A stretch of 64,000 nucleotides of DNA, taken from contig VFIW01000003.1 of assembly GCA_006386115.1 (NCBI GenBank), forward strand, positions 620,001 to 684,000. Reading direction: 5' to 3'. Below the pieces are notes generated by a model. It was not told the origin of the DNA and did no database searches. It saw nothing but the letters and a program-made list of their open reading frames with translations. Below, piece after piece: positions 43,011 to 52,235 of this stretch. Positions within the stretch are counted from its first letter, which is position 1; each line of letters starts with the position of its first letter. This DNA comes from Globisporangium splendens (taxonomy: Eukaryota > Oomycota > Peronosporomycetes > Pythiales > Pythiaceae). The translations under genes were made by a program, and so were the position numbers.

Positions 43011-43569
43011 TGTATACTCAGAACAATCGAGTTGATACATATTCTATTGATTGGAAACGAACGTGAGGAGACCCGAACTTGAAAAAGAGCGCTGTTTACA
43101 ACAGTCCCTCAAACACGGCACACACGCTTGTGCTAGAGGAAGCGATCTCCCGACTTGGAGGGAGAAAGAAGACTTGAGGGCTTGGAGGAAAATTTGCAAC
43201 TGAATTGAAAAGGTTATGGTTCCTGTCGCTACTTACAAATGAACCCCAAGGGATCCTACAGGTTTTATAACTAAAACCTAAACATACACAATAAAACCTA
43301 TGAATCTGATATATAAAACCTTGGGTACACTGAGGTTGAACCTACGGGATCTTCCAGAAGCTTGAACTTCAAGTCTTGTATAAAATCCCTGCAAAGTGAT
43401 TGGCTCGCGCCACTCACTCCAGGCGGCAGAGACACTTTGGTCTCGTCGCCAGTCCAGTTTCCCAAGCAGGAACCATCACTCAGTACTTGATTAGTACATG
43501 GATGTCATCGCTCTATACTGACTAGTACATGAGAGCAACATTCTGCACTGATCAGCACAGAGAACACTC

Positions 43570-43592
43570 GTGACGTCATCGAATGACGTCAC
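43570..43592. repeat. Inverted repeat containing two TGACGTCA sites
   Basis: GTGACGTCAT-CGA-ATGACGTCAC has perfect 10-bp arms. Each arm holds the palindromic bZIP/CRE-type octamer TGACGTCA. Confidence 0.85.
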
Positions 43593-45149
43593 ACGTGCAT
43601 GTGGGGACTGTATTACCGTAATCCCTTTTGTTATTTGTGCCTCCACAATGCACGCTGAAGGTGGTGTGTTCCACACTAGATCTGGGGACAGATCCACCTT
43701 CACGTAATGGGAGGTTATGGCTGATTACAATCTCGGAGTTGTATGTGTGCGTCAAGTCGGTGCTCGTCGAGGTCGTCTTGCCCCACGAATTTGTCCATCG
43801 CAGCATTCGATTGTTTTATTTTTTGCTAGCGTTGCTACGATGCTCTATCTCCGTTAGTTTTATGATAATAAACAGTGGTTTGAGCTGCGGCAGAAAAAGC
43901 GTAACTTTTTGCCCACACCGTAAAGTACCGCGATTTCATCCGGTTTGAATATATAAACCATTTTCAGCTTTCGATTTGCCTGTTGACATTACCATGTGTT
44001 ACAACCGGAAAGAGCTTATTTCGGTTTGGCTAAAGACCTCGAATACTGACAAAGTCCGCATTTATCGAGTTGGAATTGTATCCGATATCAGATGAGAGAG
44101 GACAAATCGATTCTATGGGAAGTCGCTGTTTGAGATATCGGGAGAGTAGATTTGATGAGTATCGTATCAGTTCTACCAAAATATCGGGATATAGAGAATC
44201 AATTGTGGGAGTTTGTACTGTATTGCTTTTGATCGGTTGAGTTTATGCATGAGGTTACTGTGGGGAGTTTATCCATGAGGTCACTGTGGACTGTTGTGCT
44301 TCACAGGTTGGTGGGACATTCTGGTGGAGCAATACTGTATGAGACCTGGGATCAACGCAAGATGCTGCAGGTAGAATACAACACACGTCTCGCTTTTAAA
44401 GTGATCGTCGACCAAGTTTCCAACAATCCTCCAGTCGATGTGCAGACCGAGTTTGACCGTTTGGTCATCTAAAATCGTTCATTGTTCGGTTGGCAGGTGT
44501 TCCATCCAGAACGCATACCTTAGAGAGCGACTTGAGCATTATGCAACACCTAAAAAGCAAACACCGCAGTCATCTCACCTCCTTCTCCATGGAGGGAGAG
44601 CTGCAAGCAAGCCAATGCATCGAATTATTTCGGCTAGCTGCCTTGAGGCAGGGCGCAACCTAATTCTGTATTTTGAAAATACCTTTTTCCGCTTATACTA
44701 GGCGATATCCTAGTTGAGAGCGGTCTGCGGATGGGTCGCAAATCTGGTGCAAGACCGACAAGACAAAGCCAAGAATCGACCAAACGATGACGATGTCATT
44801 TATGGCAGGCACAAATTGATATCAGGAGCGAAAGCGTGAGGCTCAAAATCAGGTACAATTGATTTTGGCGGCGCACATTGCTGATAATCTGTGCGAAAAT
44901 GATGAGTGTCGAATAATTTCCACCTTCCTGTTACCTCGCGATTCGCGTCAACTCCATCAAGAATCTTGACGTCAACACAAAAAACGGAACCCTGCTTGTC
45001 TCTGCATGTCTTGAACGTCAAGGATCTTGCTAATGGATGAGCTCGAGAGTCAGACCATCTGGACCAACGGAATGTTTCACTTGTATACTCAACAGCGTCC
45101 GATCCTCGTTCCAAATCTGCCAGCAACCTAGCTGCTCGCATCAAGCTGC

Positions 45150-45166
45150 CGTTCACTTCTCAATTT
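45150..45166 (+). promoter_or_regulatory. Oomycete initiator + FPR for peroxidase gene 4
   Basis: TTCACTTCTCAATTT fits TCAYTYY-N-CAWTTT and ends 35 bp before the ATG. Confidence 0.65.
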
Positions 45167-45201
45167 GATTCGTTTGCAAAACATCAAGTACCTGCTTCAC
45201 C

Positions 45202-45945
45202 ATGGTCTCCTTTACCCAAACTCTTGTTGCCGCCGCTGCCATCGTCGCTGCTGCGCTCACCACGCCTGTGGAAGCCCTCAAGGTTGGTGACTACTTCCGT
45301 CCAAGTGGTTCCCTTGTGTCCGCACAACCAAACACCACCGCGCAGTTCCGTCGTACTCCATGCCCAGCACTCAACACTCTGGCCAACCACGGATACCTCC
45401 CACGCAACGGCCAGAACATTAGCCGCGCGATGTTCACGGAGGCGTTGATGTCCAGATTCAACACTGCTGCCGATCTCACTGCTTTTTTCGTGAACGCTCT
45501 GCCTGATCCAGTCAACCTCGACTTCATCAGCACGCACAACTTCATCGAGCACGATGCGTCGCTCGTCCACTCTGACGTGTACTTCGGGCGTCCACCAAAC
45601 GAGGTCAACATGACCTTGGTGGCGGATCTCCTCTCGCGCAAGAACTCCGAAGGCCGCATTGGTCTCCAGGAAGTGGGTCAGGCTCGAAAGGATCGTCTCG
45701 CCGCGTGCAAGGCGAACAACCCGCAATGCGACTTCGGTGCGGGTCCCTTCCAGCGCGCGTTTGGAGAAGCTGGGCTGTTGATTGGCGGTTTGGGCGCTGG
45801 TCGGAACGACTCGATCAGCGTGGCGCACGCGATCTCGTTTCTGGTGCTGGAGAAGTTCCCTAGCGACTTCGAAAAGGCGGCAACCCCGTTCTCCCTCGCG
45901 GGTCTCCAAGCGTACTCGGCCAAGATCGCAGCCTATGCTGCTTAA
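45202..45945 (+). CDS. Secreted heme-thiolate peroxidase 4
   Basis: This protein has 247 residues. A signal peptide (SFTQTLVAAAAIVAAALTTP) is followed by KVGDYFRPSGSLVSAQPNTT, then PCPALNTLANHGYLPRNG (thiolate Cys) and FIEHDASLVHSDVYFG (EHD.S). Asn sequons occur at NTT, NIS, NMT and NDS. It is the block-B partner of the gene at 36375, with the same length and with GRIG..EVGQARKDRLAAC and CDFG in the middle. Differences are scattered substitutions without gaps, which suggests both copies remain under selection. It is predicted to be extracellular and H2O2-dependent. Confidence 0.88.
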   Translation: MVSFTQTLVAAAAIVAAALTTPVEALKVGDYFRPSGSLVSAQPNTTAQFRRTPCPALNTLANHGYLPRNGQNISRAMFTEALMSRFNTAADLTAFFVNALPDPVNLDFISTHNFIEHDASLVHSDVYFGRPPNEVNMTLVADLLSRKNSEGRIGLQEVGQARKDRLAACKANNPQCDFGAGPFQRAFGEAGLLIGGLGAGRNDSISVAHAISFLVLEKFPSDFEKAATPFSLAGLQAYSAKIAAYAA

Positions 45946-46805
45946 GCAGTGTGCTTCTTTCATGTGTTCGTTCCGGGGCTAGTCGTGGCAGCTAGCTACT
46001 GTAACCTGGTCGTGATATAAACCAGAGCATAATACAGCTAAAACGCTTAGAGCTCTTAGCGGACCCGTTGTCTCTGTAGTCCATACGTGCGATCTCTCTT
46101 CTCGAGAGGTCCTGCTTTCTGGAGGTTCACCGCACAAACAAGAAACGGATCGAGTATGGGGTTCAGAATCCGTTCGGATGGTACGCTTTATTGAGTTGAT
46201 GGCACAATAATAATACGTTAATCGAGCCGATTTATCATACTAAAAAAAGTCAGATGTCACGCTTTCATCAACCAACAAACAAAAATGTATTTCAGAATGT
46301 AAATTTTGAAATGTGCATGAATTTATGAAGGTTGCAGTAGTTGTTTAATTGTTCACTCACTATTGCTTCGTGTGTATTTATTTGAAGAGGGTAGTAATAA
46401 TGAAACGAGTTTCCTTCTCGGGGGAGCGACCTCGTGTCAAGAGAGAGATGCGTCTCCCAGTCCTGTCTCCGCGCAAGCATGTCGAGCTCTTCGCGTGCGT
46501 AATGTTTATTCGCACTGCTGCTGTCACACGTCGAGCACACCAGTTAGGGCAGATGCAACTCAAGTACGAGCAAGGAGATGTGTCTTGTCGATGACTGATG
46601 GCTCCGAGCCGAGCTATTGGGCAGGAAGGGACGTGTGAACGCTCTGAATACATGCGCCATGGGGATGGAGCTTGAAGATCTGGACCTTCGAAATGACACG
46701 CAAGCTAAAACTGCCCGTGGAGAGATCCGAAAAGAGGATGAGAACGAGGAGGAACCAGAGTTGCCCAGTCTGTTGGTATCCGTTGGATATTGGACTCACT
46801 CGATT
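45946..46805. other. Duplicated non-coding tail of block B
   Basis: It is homologous to 37119-37990, with short unconserved frames only. Confidence 0.5.
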
Positions 46806-47060
46806 CGCCGTCGCGGTCGTCTGTCCAGCTCAAGAGTTCCCAGTCGGCGAGTACTTCCGCCCACTTGCCGGTCAGTCATCAGGTGTACCATGCACCAGGA
46901 CGTGACCGAACCGGTGCTCAAGAAGCCATCATGGACGTGCACACCCTCGGTGAATACGGGATCTCCCCAATCGTTGCATTGCGGTCTTGAGGTGGTTGAG
47001 CAGTCCCACTGTGGTCATACCTCCACAGTCGTAAATCTAACAAGTTTTCTCGTCTAAGGG
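46806..47060 (+). pseudogene. Heme-thiolate peroxidase pseudogene (copy 5)
   Basis: It keeps the mature N-terminus of gene 3 (VVCPAQEFPVGEYFRP, SSGVP). It then jumps by an internal deletion from the GVPGTT region to VTEPVLK, so the PCP heme-ligand motif and LPRNG are lost. A one-base loss at CAAGAAGCC shifts the frame after that, and an early stop follows. The start codon and signal peptide are not recognisable. Its 3' flank resembles 41866-41960, so it is the block-B remnant of gene 3. Confidence 0.8.
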
Positions 47061-47135
47061 CTGACGAAACAAAGAGACCTCTGGTCTGCATGGACGAGTC
47101 GTCTAACTACGCAGTATGTGGATCGCTATCGAATC

Positions 47136-47490
47136 TAACTGTTTACATTGTGCCTCAAACTTGACTGAAATCACTCTCGAGGCGTTTCTTCTTGTTGAGG
47201 TGCTTGGTCTGCGCGAGTCTTCTCTTGGCTCGCATCTCTTGTCTGGTTGCAACGAGACTGTTCTCGCGTCCGTGATAATAGTCTGCGTCCTGAGTGCGAA
47301 GCGGACGCACCCCCGCGTGCGCGTTCGTGAGCGCCAGGCATACACGAACGATGTCATCGTACAAAGTCACGCCCCATCGAAACTTGTCCGAGCAGATCCA
47401 CCAGAGACCGCACAAGCGGCCAAAGTAGTCCTCCACAACCATCCTGTCACTCGAGATCTTGTGGTTCATCCGCTCTTCCTCCAGAGATAG
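47136..47490. repeat. Direct repeat with 42011-42357
   Basis: This is the 3' part of the Harbinger transposase, near-identical to the copy in the first block. Confidence 0.9.
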
Positions 47491-48400
47491 CCGCTCGCCT
47501 GGCAGAGCTCTAGCAGGGTGTACAGCACGCATCTTGTCCGCTAATCTCTCGTAGTTCTTGTCGACGATGGCGCACCACTGGTCAACGTAGATGTCGTGCA
47601 TTGGCTCGGTATCTTCTACTTCATGATCATCGGGAAGCTTGCGAAGCTCTCGAGTGTGAAACTCCATGTTCTCGCGGAAAATTTGGATGTTTGCCGTAGA
47701 GCCCGGGAAGTGGTTCGTGCAGTCAATCACCTGGCCATTTGGCAGCACGGACACCTCCATCTTCACGCCGTAGAGCTTGTATTTGCTGTGGAAGTAAGGC
47801 TCGGCTTCTTGCACGTTCCCACCGGGCTTATTGGACTGTTGAAAGATCGCGTCGGTGCAGCACCGCGCCGCAGGAATGTGCACAAAGCTGTTTCCAAAAG
47901 TGGTCGTCAGCTTCTCCATCGTGTATTCTGTGGCCGCTCCGGTCACATAGTGGTCGTAGAGTGCGAATGCAGCGACGCGCATAAAGTCGACGATCATGTG
48001 CTCGAAAATTGGTCGCGACGTTCCAGTTGCTGATGATCTGCTCTTACACGGCGTCCCACAGCGCGTTGAACTCGTGCAGAGAGAAGTTGATCATGCGCGA
48101 GATGCTCTCCGAGCCACTCGCCAAGAACGTGTCGGACACCGGCGTCGGCGTGTCGACGATCTCCTCGGACTATTGCTGCGCGTGGGAGGAGAAGCGCTCG
48201 TGCTCGGCCTAGTGCCGCTCGTCCAGCTCTGCGAGCAGCATAACGGCGCGCATGGCCGCGTCGCTCGTCAGCGCGAGCTGTTGCGCGCGGCGGACGCCAT
48301 TGCCACTGGAGGCGCTATGCGATTTCCAACAGGTGCTGCAGCAAGTAGCTATATGGAGTGGAATAGCTCTGTTCACCGCCCCAAATCCTTGTAAGATCCA
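47155..48400 (-). mobile_element. Harbinger/DDE_Tnp_4 transposase, degraded 5' end
   Basis: From 47997 down there is an open frame of 280 residues with HSKYKLYGVKMEVSVLPNG, DCTNHFPGSTANIQIF, DKNYERLADKMRAV and SSDRMVVEDYFGRLCGLWW, the layout of DDE_Tnp_4 endonucleases of the PIF/Harbinger group. Upstream (48030-48300) the minus strand still encodes NFSLHEFNALWDAV and SDAAMRAVMLLAELDERH, but with three in-frame stops and a frame change plus deletion before MIVDFMRVAA. No terminal inverted repeats were found by eye. It is not functional as it stands. Confidence 0.82.
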
Positions 48401-49058
48401 CACTGTTCGCAGAGATTCGATCCTCTAGCGCAGAAGATGCGGCTTTCCCGCAGAACGTGATTTTACTCGGTGTTTCGAATGCTCGGAGCCAGATCTGCTG
48501 TTCTCAATGCAAGATGCGTGCGTAATCAGATTGTTGGTTTAGAGTGCGTGCTTCGGAAGCAGCTTCCTGCGTTCGCGTTGGCGTCTCGTCCACAGAACTG
48601 ACCTGCAATTGCTGGTCCTTTTGGTCCGCTTCCCAGAACACCGAATGCTGCAGATGATTCAGGCTTGACAACCTCACGCACGCCCTCTGTCACATACGGT
48701 ACAGAATCGCAAATTGAGACCTTGAGTGGCCGCGTCTGCTCTTTGACGCACCATCACCTTGTCACTCTGTGTGGCTTGATTCCCGCGTCCTCCATGTTGA
48801 GTCTGGGAAACCTGTCAGTCTCGTGCCAGCAGCATTTGGGATCTAATGCGAGAGCTGGGTTTTACTGTCTCCTGAAGCAGCCTGGAGACCAAAGCATGTC
48901 GACTTCACCTCCATAGACCCCACGAGCAGTGAAGATTAACCTTTACGAATGCGTTAAAAGCAAGCATCAAGAAGGAAGAGGAACAAGCATTCGACAAAAC
49001 AATAACACACATTCACAGGTTCTGTTCAACACGCACGGACTCACTTTGTTTTCTTCCA
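48401..49058. other. Intergenic, no gene seen
   Basis: This lies between the transposase remnant and the 3' end of the TBC1D23-like gene. Confidence 0.5.
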
Positions 49059-51692
49059 TTATGCCGATTGGGTGGGCGCGACAGTCGAGGCAGCTGCCGG
49101 TACCTCCGTTGACGCACCAGCGCTTTCGTGCTCTTCCTCGTCGTCGCTATAATCTATCGTAAATACGCCAACAAAAGACTTCTTCCGCTCACCGGGGGAG
49201 ATTTGCGCCTCCAACTTCGCCTGCAACTCCTCAAGGCTTTCGTCAAGCTCATCCGGTTTTTCTTCGCCCAACTCGTCTGTCGCACTCGATCCACGATCGC
49301 TACCACCATCATCAACCGTTGCAGTCTCGGACGAAGAGCCACTGTCATGGTGGTTGTTACTATTTGATGCACTGGACGACGCCACCGACGTCGCGGAAGA
49401 CCGACGGCCCCATTGTAGTTTTGGCATCTTCACATCTGCAAACTTGGTGCGCATGCTTGAAATGCTGGACATCGACGTGCGAGACAACGCCGTCATGGAG
49501 AGACGGTTACCCGAGCCAATGTTGCTCGAGGAACCGCTGTTGCTATTGCTGTTGTTGTTCATGCTGCTCGTCGAGATGATGCTTGCGTCACCTTGGCCCC
49601 CATTCACTGGCATGTTCGTCGTCGTTGGCATCGCACTCTTCTTTCTGCGAGTTTTGTTTTGTTGCGCCTTCTTCTTGAAAGGATCCTCGCCCGTACGTAG
49701 TATCGTATCGTATCGGCAGTAATGGCATTCACTTTCGACGTGGTTGAGGAGTTCCTGGGGTGAACACGCTGCGTTATCGCGCATGAACGCATGCCATGAC
49801 GAGTATCCACCATCCAAGCAACTCACAAAGCGGAACCCTCGCTTCTGGAAGAAAATTGCCGCGCGATTGATGCAGTCCGTATCATGACGAACAGCGTCGC
49901 GCACGCTCGTCTTGAGCTCTTCCGTTGTCGTCAGCTCCGGAGGAACACCAACGCCGTGGCCAGCAAGAACGATGTGCACTTGAGATTTCAACGGATTCAG
50001 GGCTTCCATGTTCTTTGCGATCAGGTCCGGCGAGTCAAACACCGATGGATCAAGTGTGTACGCTGCTGGGATGCGGCCACTTTTCAAATCGTCCGAGCTA
50101 CGCAGTCCGCGGCAATCGATGACGAAGAAACGAAGTCCTTGAGATTGCTCGCTTGTCTTTTCGCCCATCACTTGACCGGCGACTTCATCGACACTGATAG
50201 GGAGCGCGAAAAGCGCAGGCGCAGGATCGTGCTTCTCTGCTGGGTGTTCCCACTGGGTTTTTCCTGTTTGGGTGTGATACCAGAAGATTTTCCCGGCAAT
50301 CGAGCGCGATTCTTTCTTCACCCACTGCGTCATGTCAACGTCCACTTTCTTGTTGTCGCTGCTCACAGGCGGCGTACTCGTCGATGCGTGTTTACTCGAA
50401 GGCGTCATTCCGAACGCAATCTCTGTCGCCAAGCGAGACGGGCTGTGAGTCGTCGGACCGCCTTCTCCCAGCAGGCACGTGTAGCTTCGTGGCGTTCGGC
50501 TGCGCAAACGAGACGCCAAGAGGCAGAGGAACTGCACGTTCGATTCGTCCGCGAATGCCGCTTCAAACACCGACTGGATCTTGCCCTTCACATCGGCTGC
50601 AGTCGTGCATTCCATCAACACTTCTTTTTGGTGAATCAGCACCGCGAGAAGCACAAACATGCCAAACAACGTGTCACCTGTGAACAAGATCTGGTCCATG
50701 ACATACGTATACGCTCGCGGCGAGATGTCCTGGTACAGATCGCCCAAAAAGAAACTCGCCGGGATCACTTGGCCAGGTTTACTCCACTCGTTTCCGCACC
50801 ACTGCGTCAAGAAATGCGCCAATTGCGGGTCGTGGTAGCTCAGAAGCTGCTCCGCGAGGTGCTGTCTCTCGGATGCTGTGCTCGTCTCCTCCTTGTTCTC
50901 TTCCGCCTCGGCGCCAGCGACGGAATCGGTCTCACTGGCGGTCTCGGTCACCCCGTCGGCATTATCCGCCTGTCCGAACAAGTCGGCGTCGGTGTTCATC
51001 AGATGCGGCAGGAAATTCGCGCAGTACTGGTAAAAGCAGTCGTAGATGGTCGGCAGCGGCAGGTTCAGCAGGAAGAACGGTGCCACGACGCGAGCCATGC
51101 CGCTCGTGTACGCCACCGACTTGGTCGTCAAGAACCACACGAGCAGGATCTCCAGTTCTTTCTGAATACGTTCCTTTTCTTCGTCCCTCGACGTCGACAA
51201 CGACATCATCCCCTCCGCATTATCCGCTTCAGGAAGCAACAGCGCACTCACCTGGGCACACTCCTCCACCAAAAGTGGGTCGCGTGGCAATTTGCCCAGT
51301 CTCAAAATCATACGATCAAACTCCTGCGCCGACGAGCCGTGCTGGTTGCGCTTGTACACGTTCAGCAGCACCTGCCAGATCTCTCCGCGCAGCGGCGCGC
51401 ACTGCGGCGGAAGACCCGCATAAACGTTCGCCAAAATGCAGTTCTTGACCTCTTCGACGCCCGGACGACGCGTGATCGCCGCGCGCGCGGGCGACGCGCC
51501 ATTCGAACTGCTGCCGCTGGTACTCGCCGTGCTGAGCGCCGAGGGCGACGAGAAGAGCTGCTGAAGCTCGTCGCCGAACTCGCGGCACTCCTGCGCGCTC
51601 TTGGCAGCCCAAAGCCGCAGCCGCTGGCGCATCAGCACGCGGCGCAGCGCGTCCGCGCGTGTCGTCTCCGCGGCATTTGCTGCATCCGCCAT
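49059..51692 (-). CDS. TBC1D23-like protein (TBC, WW and rhodanese domains)
   Basis: This intronless protein has 877 residues. The N-terminal TBC domain begins around LRGEIWQVLLNVYKR. The GAP arginine- and glutamine-finger motifs are replaced: LPRDPLLVEEC where I..D..R is expected, and YTSGM where Y.Q is expected. It is therefore probably not an active Rab-GAP. A rhodanese-like domain follows (FFVIDCRGLRSSDDLKSGRI) whose active loop reads LAGHGVG without the catalytic Cys. TBC plus dead rhodanese is the layout of TBC1D23, which bridges golgin-bound endosomal vesicles and the WASH complex at the trans-Golgi. Between the two sits a WW domain (WVKKESRS, FWYHTQTGKTQWEHP), not part of the animal protein as I know it. 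The C-terminus is Ser/Asn-rich, then acidic. Confidence 0.82.
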   Translation of the reverse strand: MADAANAAETTRADALRRVLMRQRLRLWAAKSAQECREFGDELQQLFSSPSALSTASTSGSSSNGASPARAAITRRPGVEEVKNCILANVYAGLPPQCAPLRGEIWQVLLNVYKRNQHGSSAQEFDRMILRLGKLPRDPLLVEECAQVSALLLPEADNAEGMMSLSTSRDEEKERIQKELEILLVWFLTTKSVAYTSGMARVVAPFFLLNLPLPTIYDCFYQYCANFLPHLMNTDADLFGQADNADGVTETASETDSVAGAEAEENKEETSTASERQHLAEQLLSYHDPQLAHFLTQWCGNEWSKPGQVIPASFFLGDLYQDISPRAYTYVMDQILFTGDTLFGMFVLLAVLIHQKEVLMECTTAADVKGKIQSVFEAAFADESNVQFLCLLASRLRSRTPRSYTCLLGEGGPTTHSPSRLATEIAFGMTPSSKHASTSTPPVSSDNKKVDVDMTQWVKKESRSIAGKIFWYHTQTGKTQWEHPAEKHDPAPALFALPISVDEVAGQVMGEKTSEQSQGLRFFVIDCRGLRSSDDLKSGRIPAAYTLDPSVFDSPDLIAKNMEALNPLKSQVHIVLAGHGVGVPPELTTTEELKTSVRDAVRHDTDCINRAAIFFQKRGFRFVSCLDGGYSSWHAFMRDNAACSPQELLNHVESECHYCRYDTILRTGEDPFKKKAQQNKTRRKKSAMPTTTNMPVNGGQGDASIISTSSMNNNSNSNSGSSSNIGSGNRLSMTALSRTSMSSISSMRTKFADVKMPKLQWGRRSSATSVASSSASNSNNHHDSGSSSETATVDDGGSDRGSSATDELGEEKPDELDESLEELQAKLEAQISPGERKKSFVGVFTIDYSDDEEEHESAGASTEVPAAASTVAPTQSA

Positions 51693-52235
51693 CTTCGCGC
51701 TTTACTATCGGAAAGTGAGGAAGCGCGACGCGGCTGTTTTTAATATGGGAGTTTGTATGAGCGGGGAGATAAAAACGGAACCGTCAGCGACAAGCGGGAA
51801 AGAAAGAGAGGGGAGAGAGCGAGAGCGAGAGAACACGCAGCTGCGCACGGGCTGGTATTGGGGGTGGGAACGGTAGCTTGCAGACCCGAGGACGAGTGCT
51901 CTTTGGAATAGCGACATGCATGGATTTAAAGACATTTGTATAGGATGATGTATGAATGGCGAGCAAGAGGACTGCACCAATGTCATTGAAGTGGGACATT
52001 TTGGAAGCAGCCATGTGCCAAGAGGATGGGGAAGGGTGCACTGAGTATGACCTGAATAGAAGACCCCTACGACATGGCTACATTCGAGTGCACGAAGAGC
52101 TCACATGGATGCACTTGGCGAAATGCCATGGTTCCCATGGCTCCATCTTGCTGCTGCTTTAATTAATAAAAACAAAACATATGCCCATTGCGTCTATCAT
52201 GGTCATAGTTGGCAATAGTAGCGTCAGCGTGGCCT
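51693..52235. other. Intergenic, no gene seen
   Basis: This is the promoter side of the TBC1D23-like gene and the 3' side of the OB-fold gene. A GA-rich run lies at about 51795-51835. Confidence 0.5.

Larger units (their letters stand above)
43011..45201. other. Gene-poor stretch between the two peroxidase blocks
   Basis: It probably contains more decayed retroelement DNA. It includes short repeats (TGA(T/C)TAGTACATG twice near 43490-43530; CATGAGGT(T/C)ACTGTGG twice near 44248-44290) and the palindrome at 43570. From 44880 it is the promoter side of block copy B. Confidence 0.45.
44880..46790. repeat. Duplicated block, copy B
   Basis: This is the counterpart of 36005-37990: promoter zone, peroxidase gene and downstream tail in the same order and orientation. 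After 46790 it continues into sequence related to gene 3 and then the Harbinger copy. Confidence 0.8.

Noticed and set aside
44245..44472. Short plus-strand frame ending VDVQTEFDRLVI
   Set aside because: It has 75 codons in repeat-rich, gene-poor DNA, with no recognised family and no splice partners.
49884..51743. 619-codon plus-strand frame
   Set aside because: It lies antisense to the TBC1D23-like gene, is Arg/His/Gln-rich, and has no domain; it is a GC-bias shadow.
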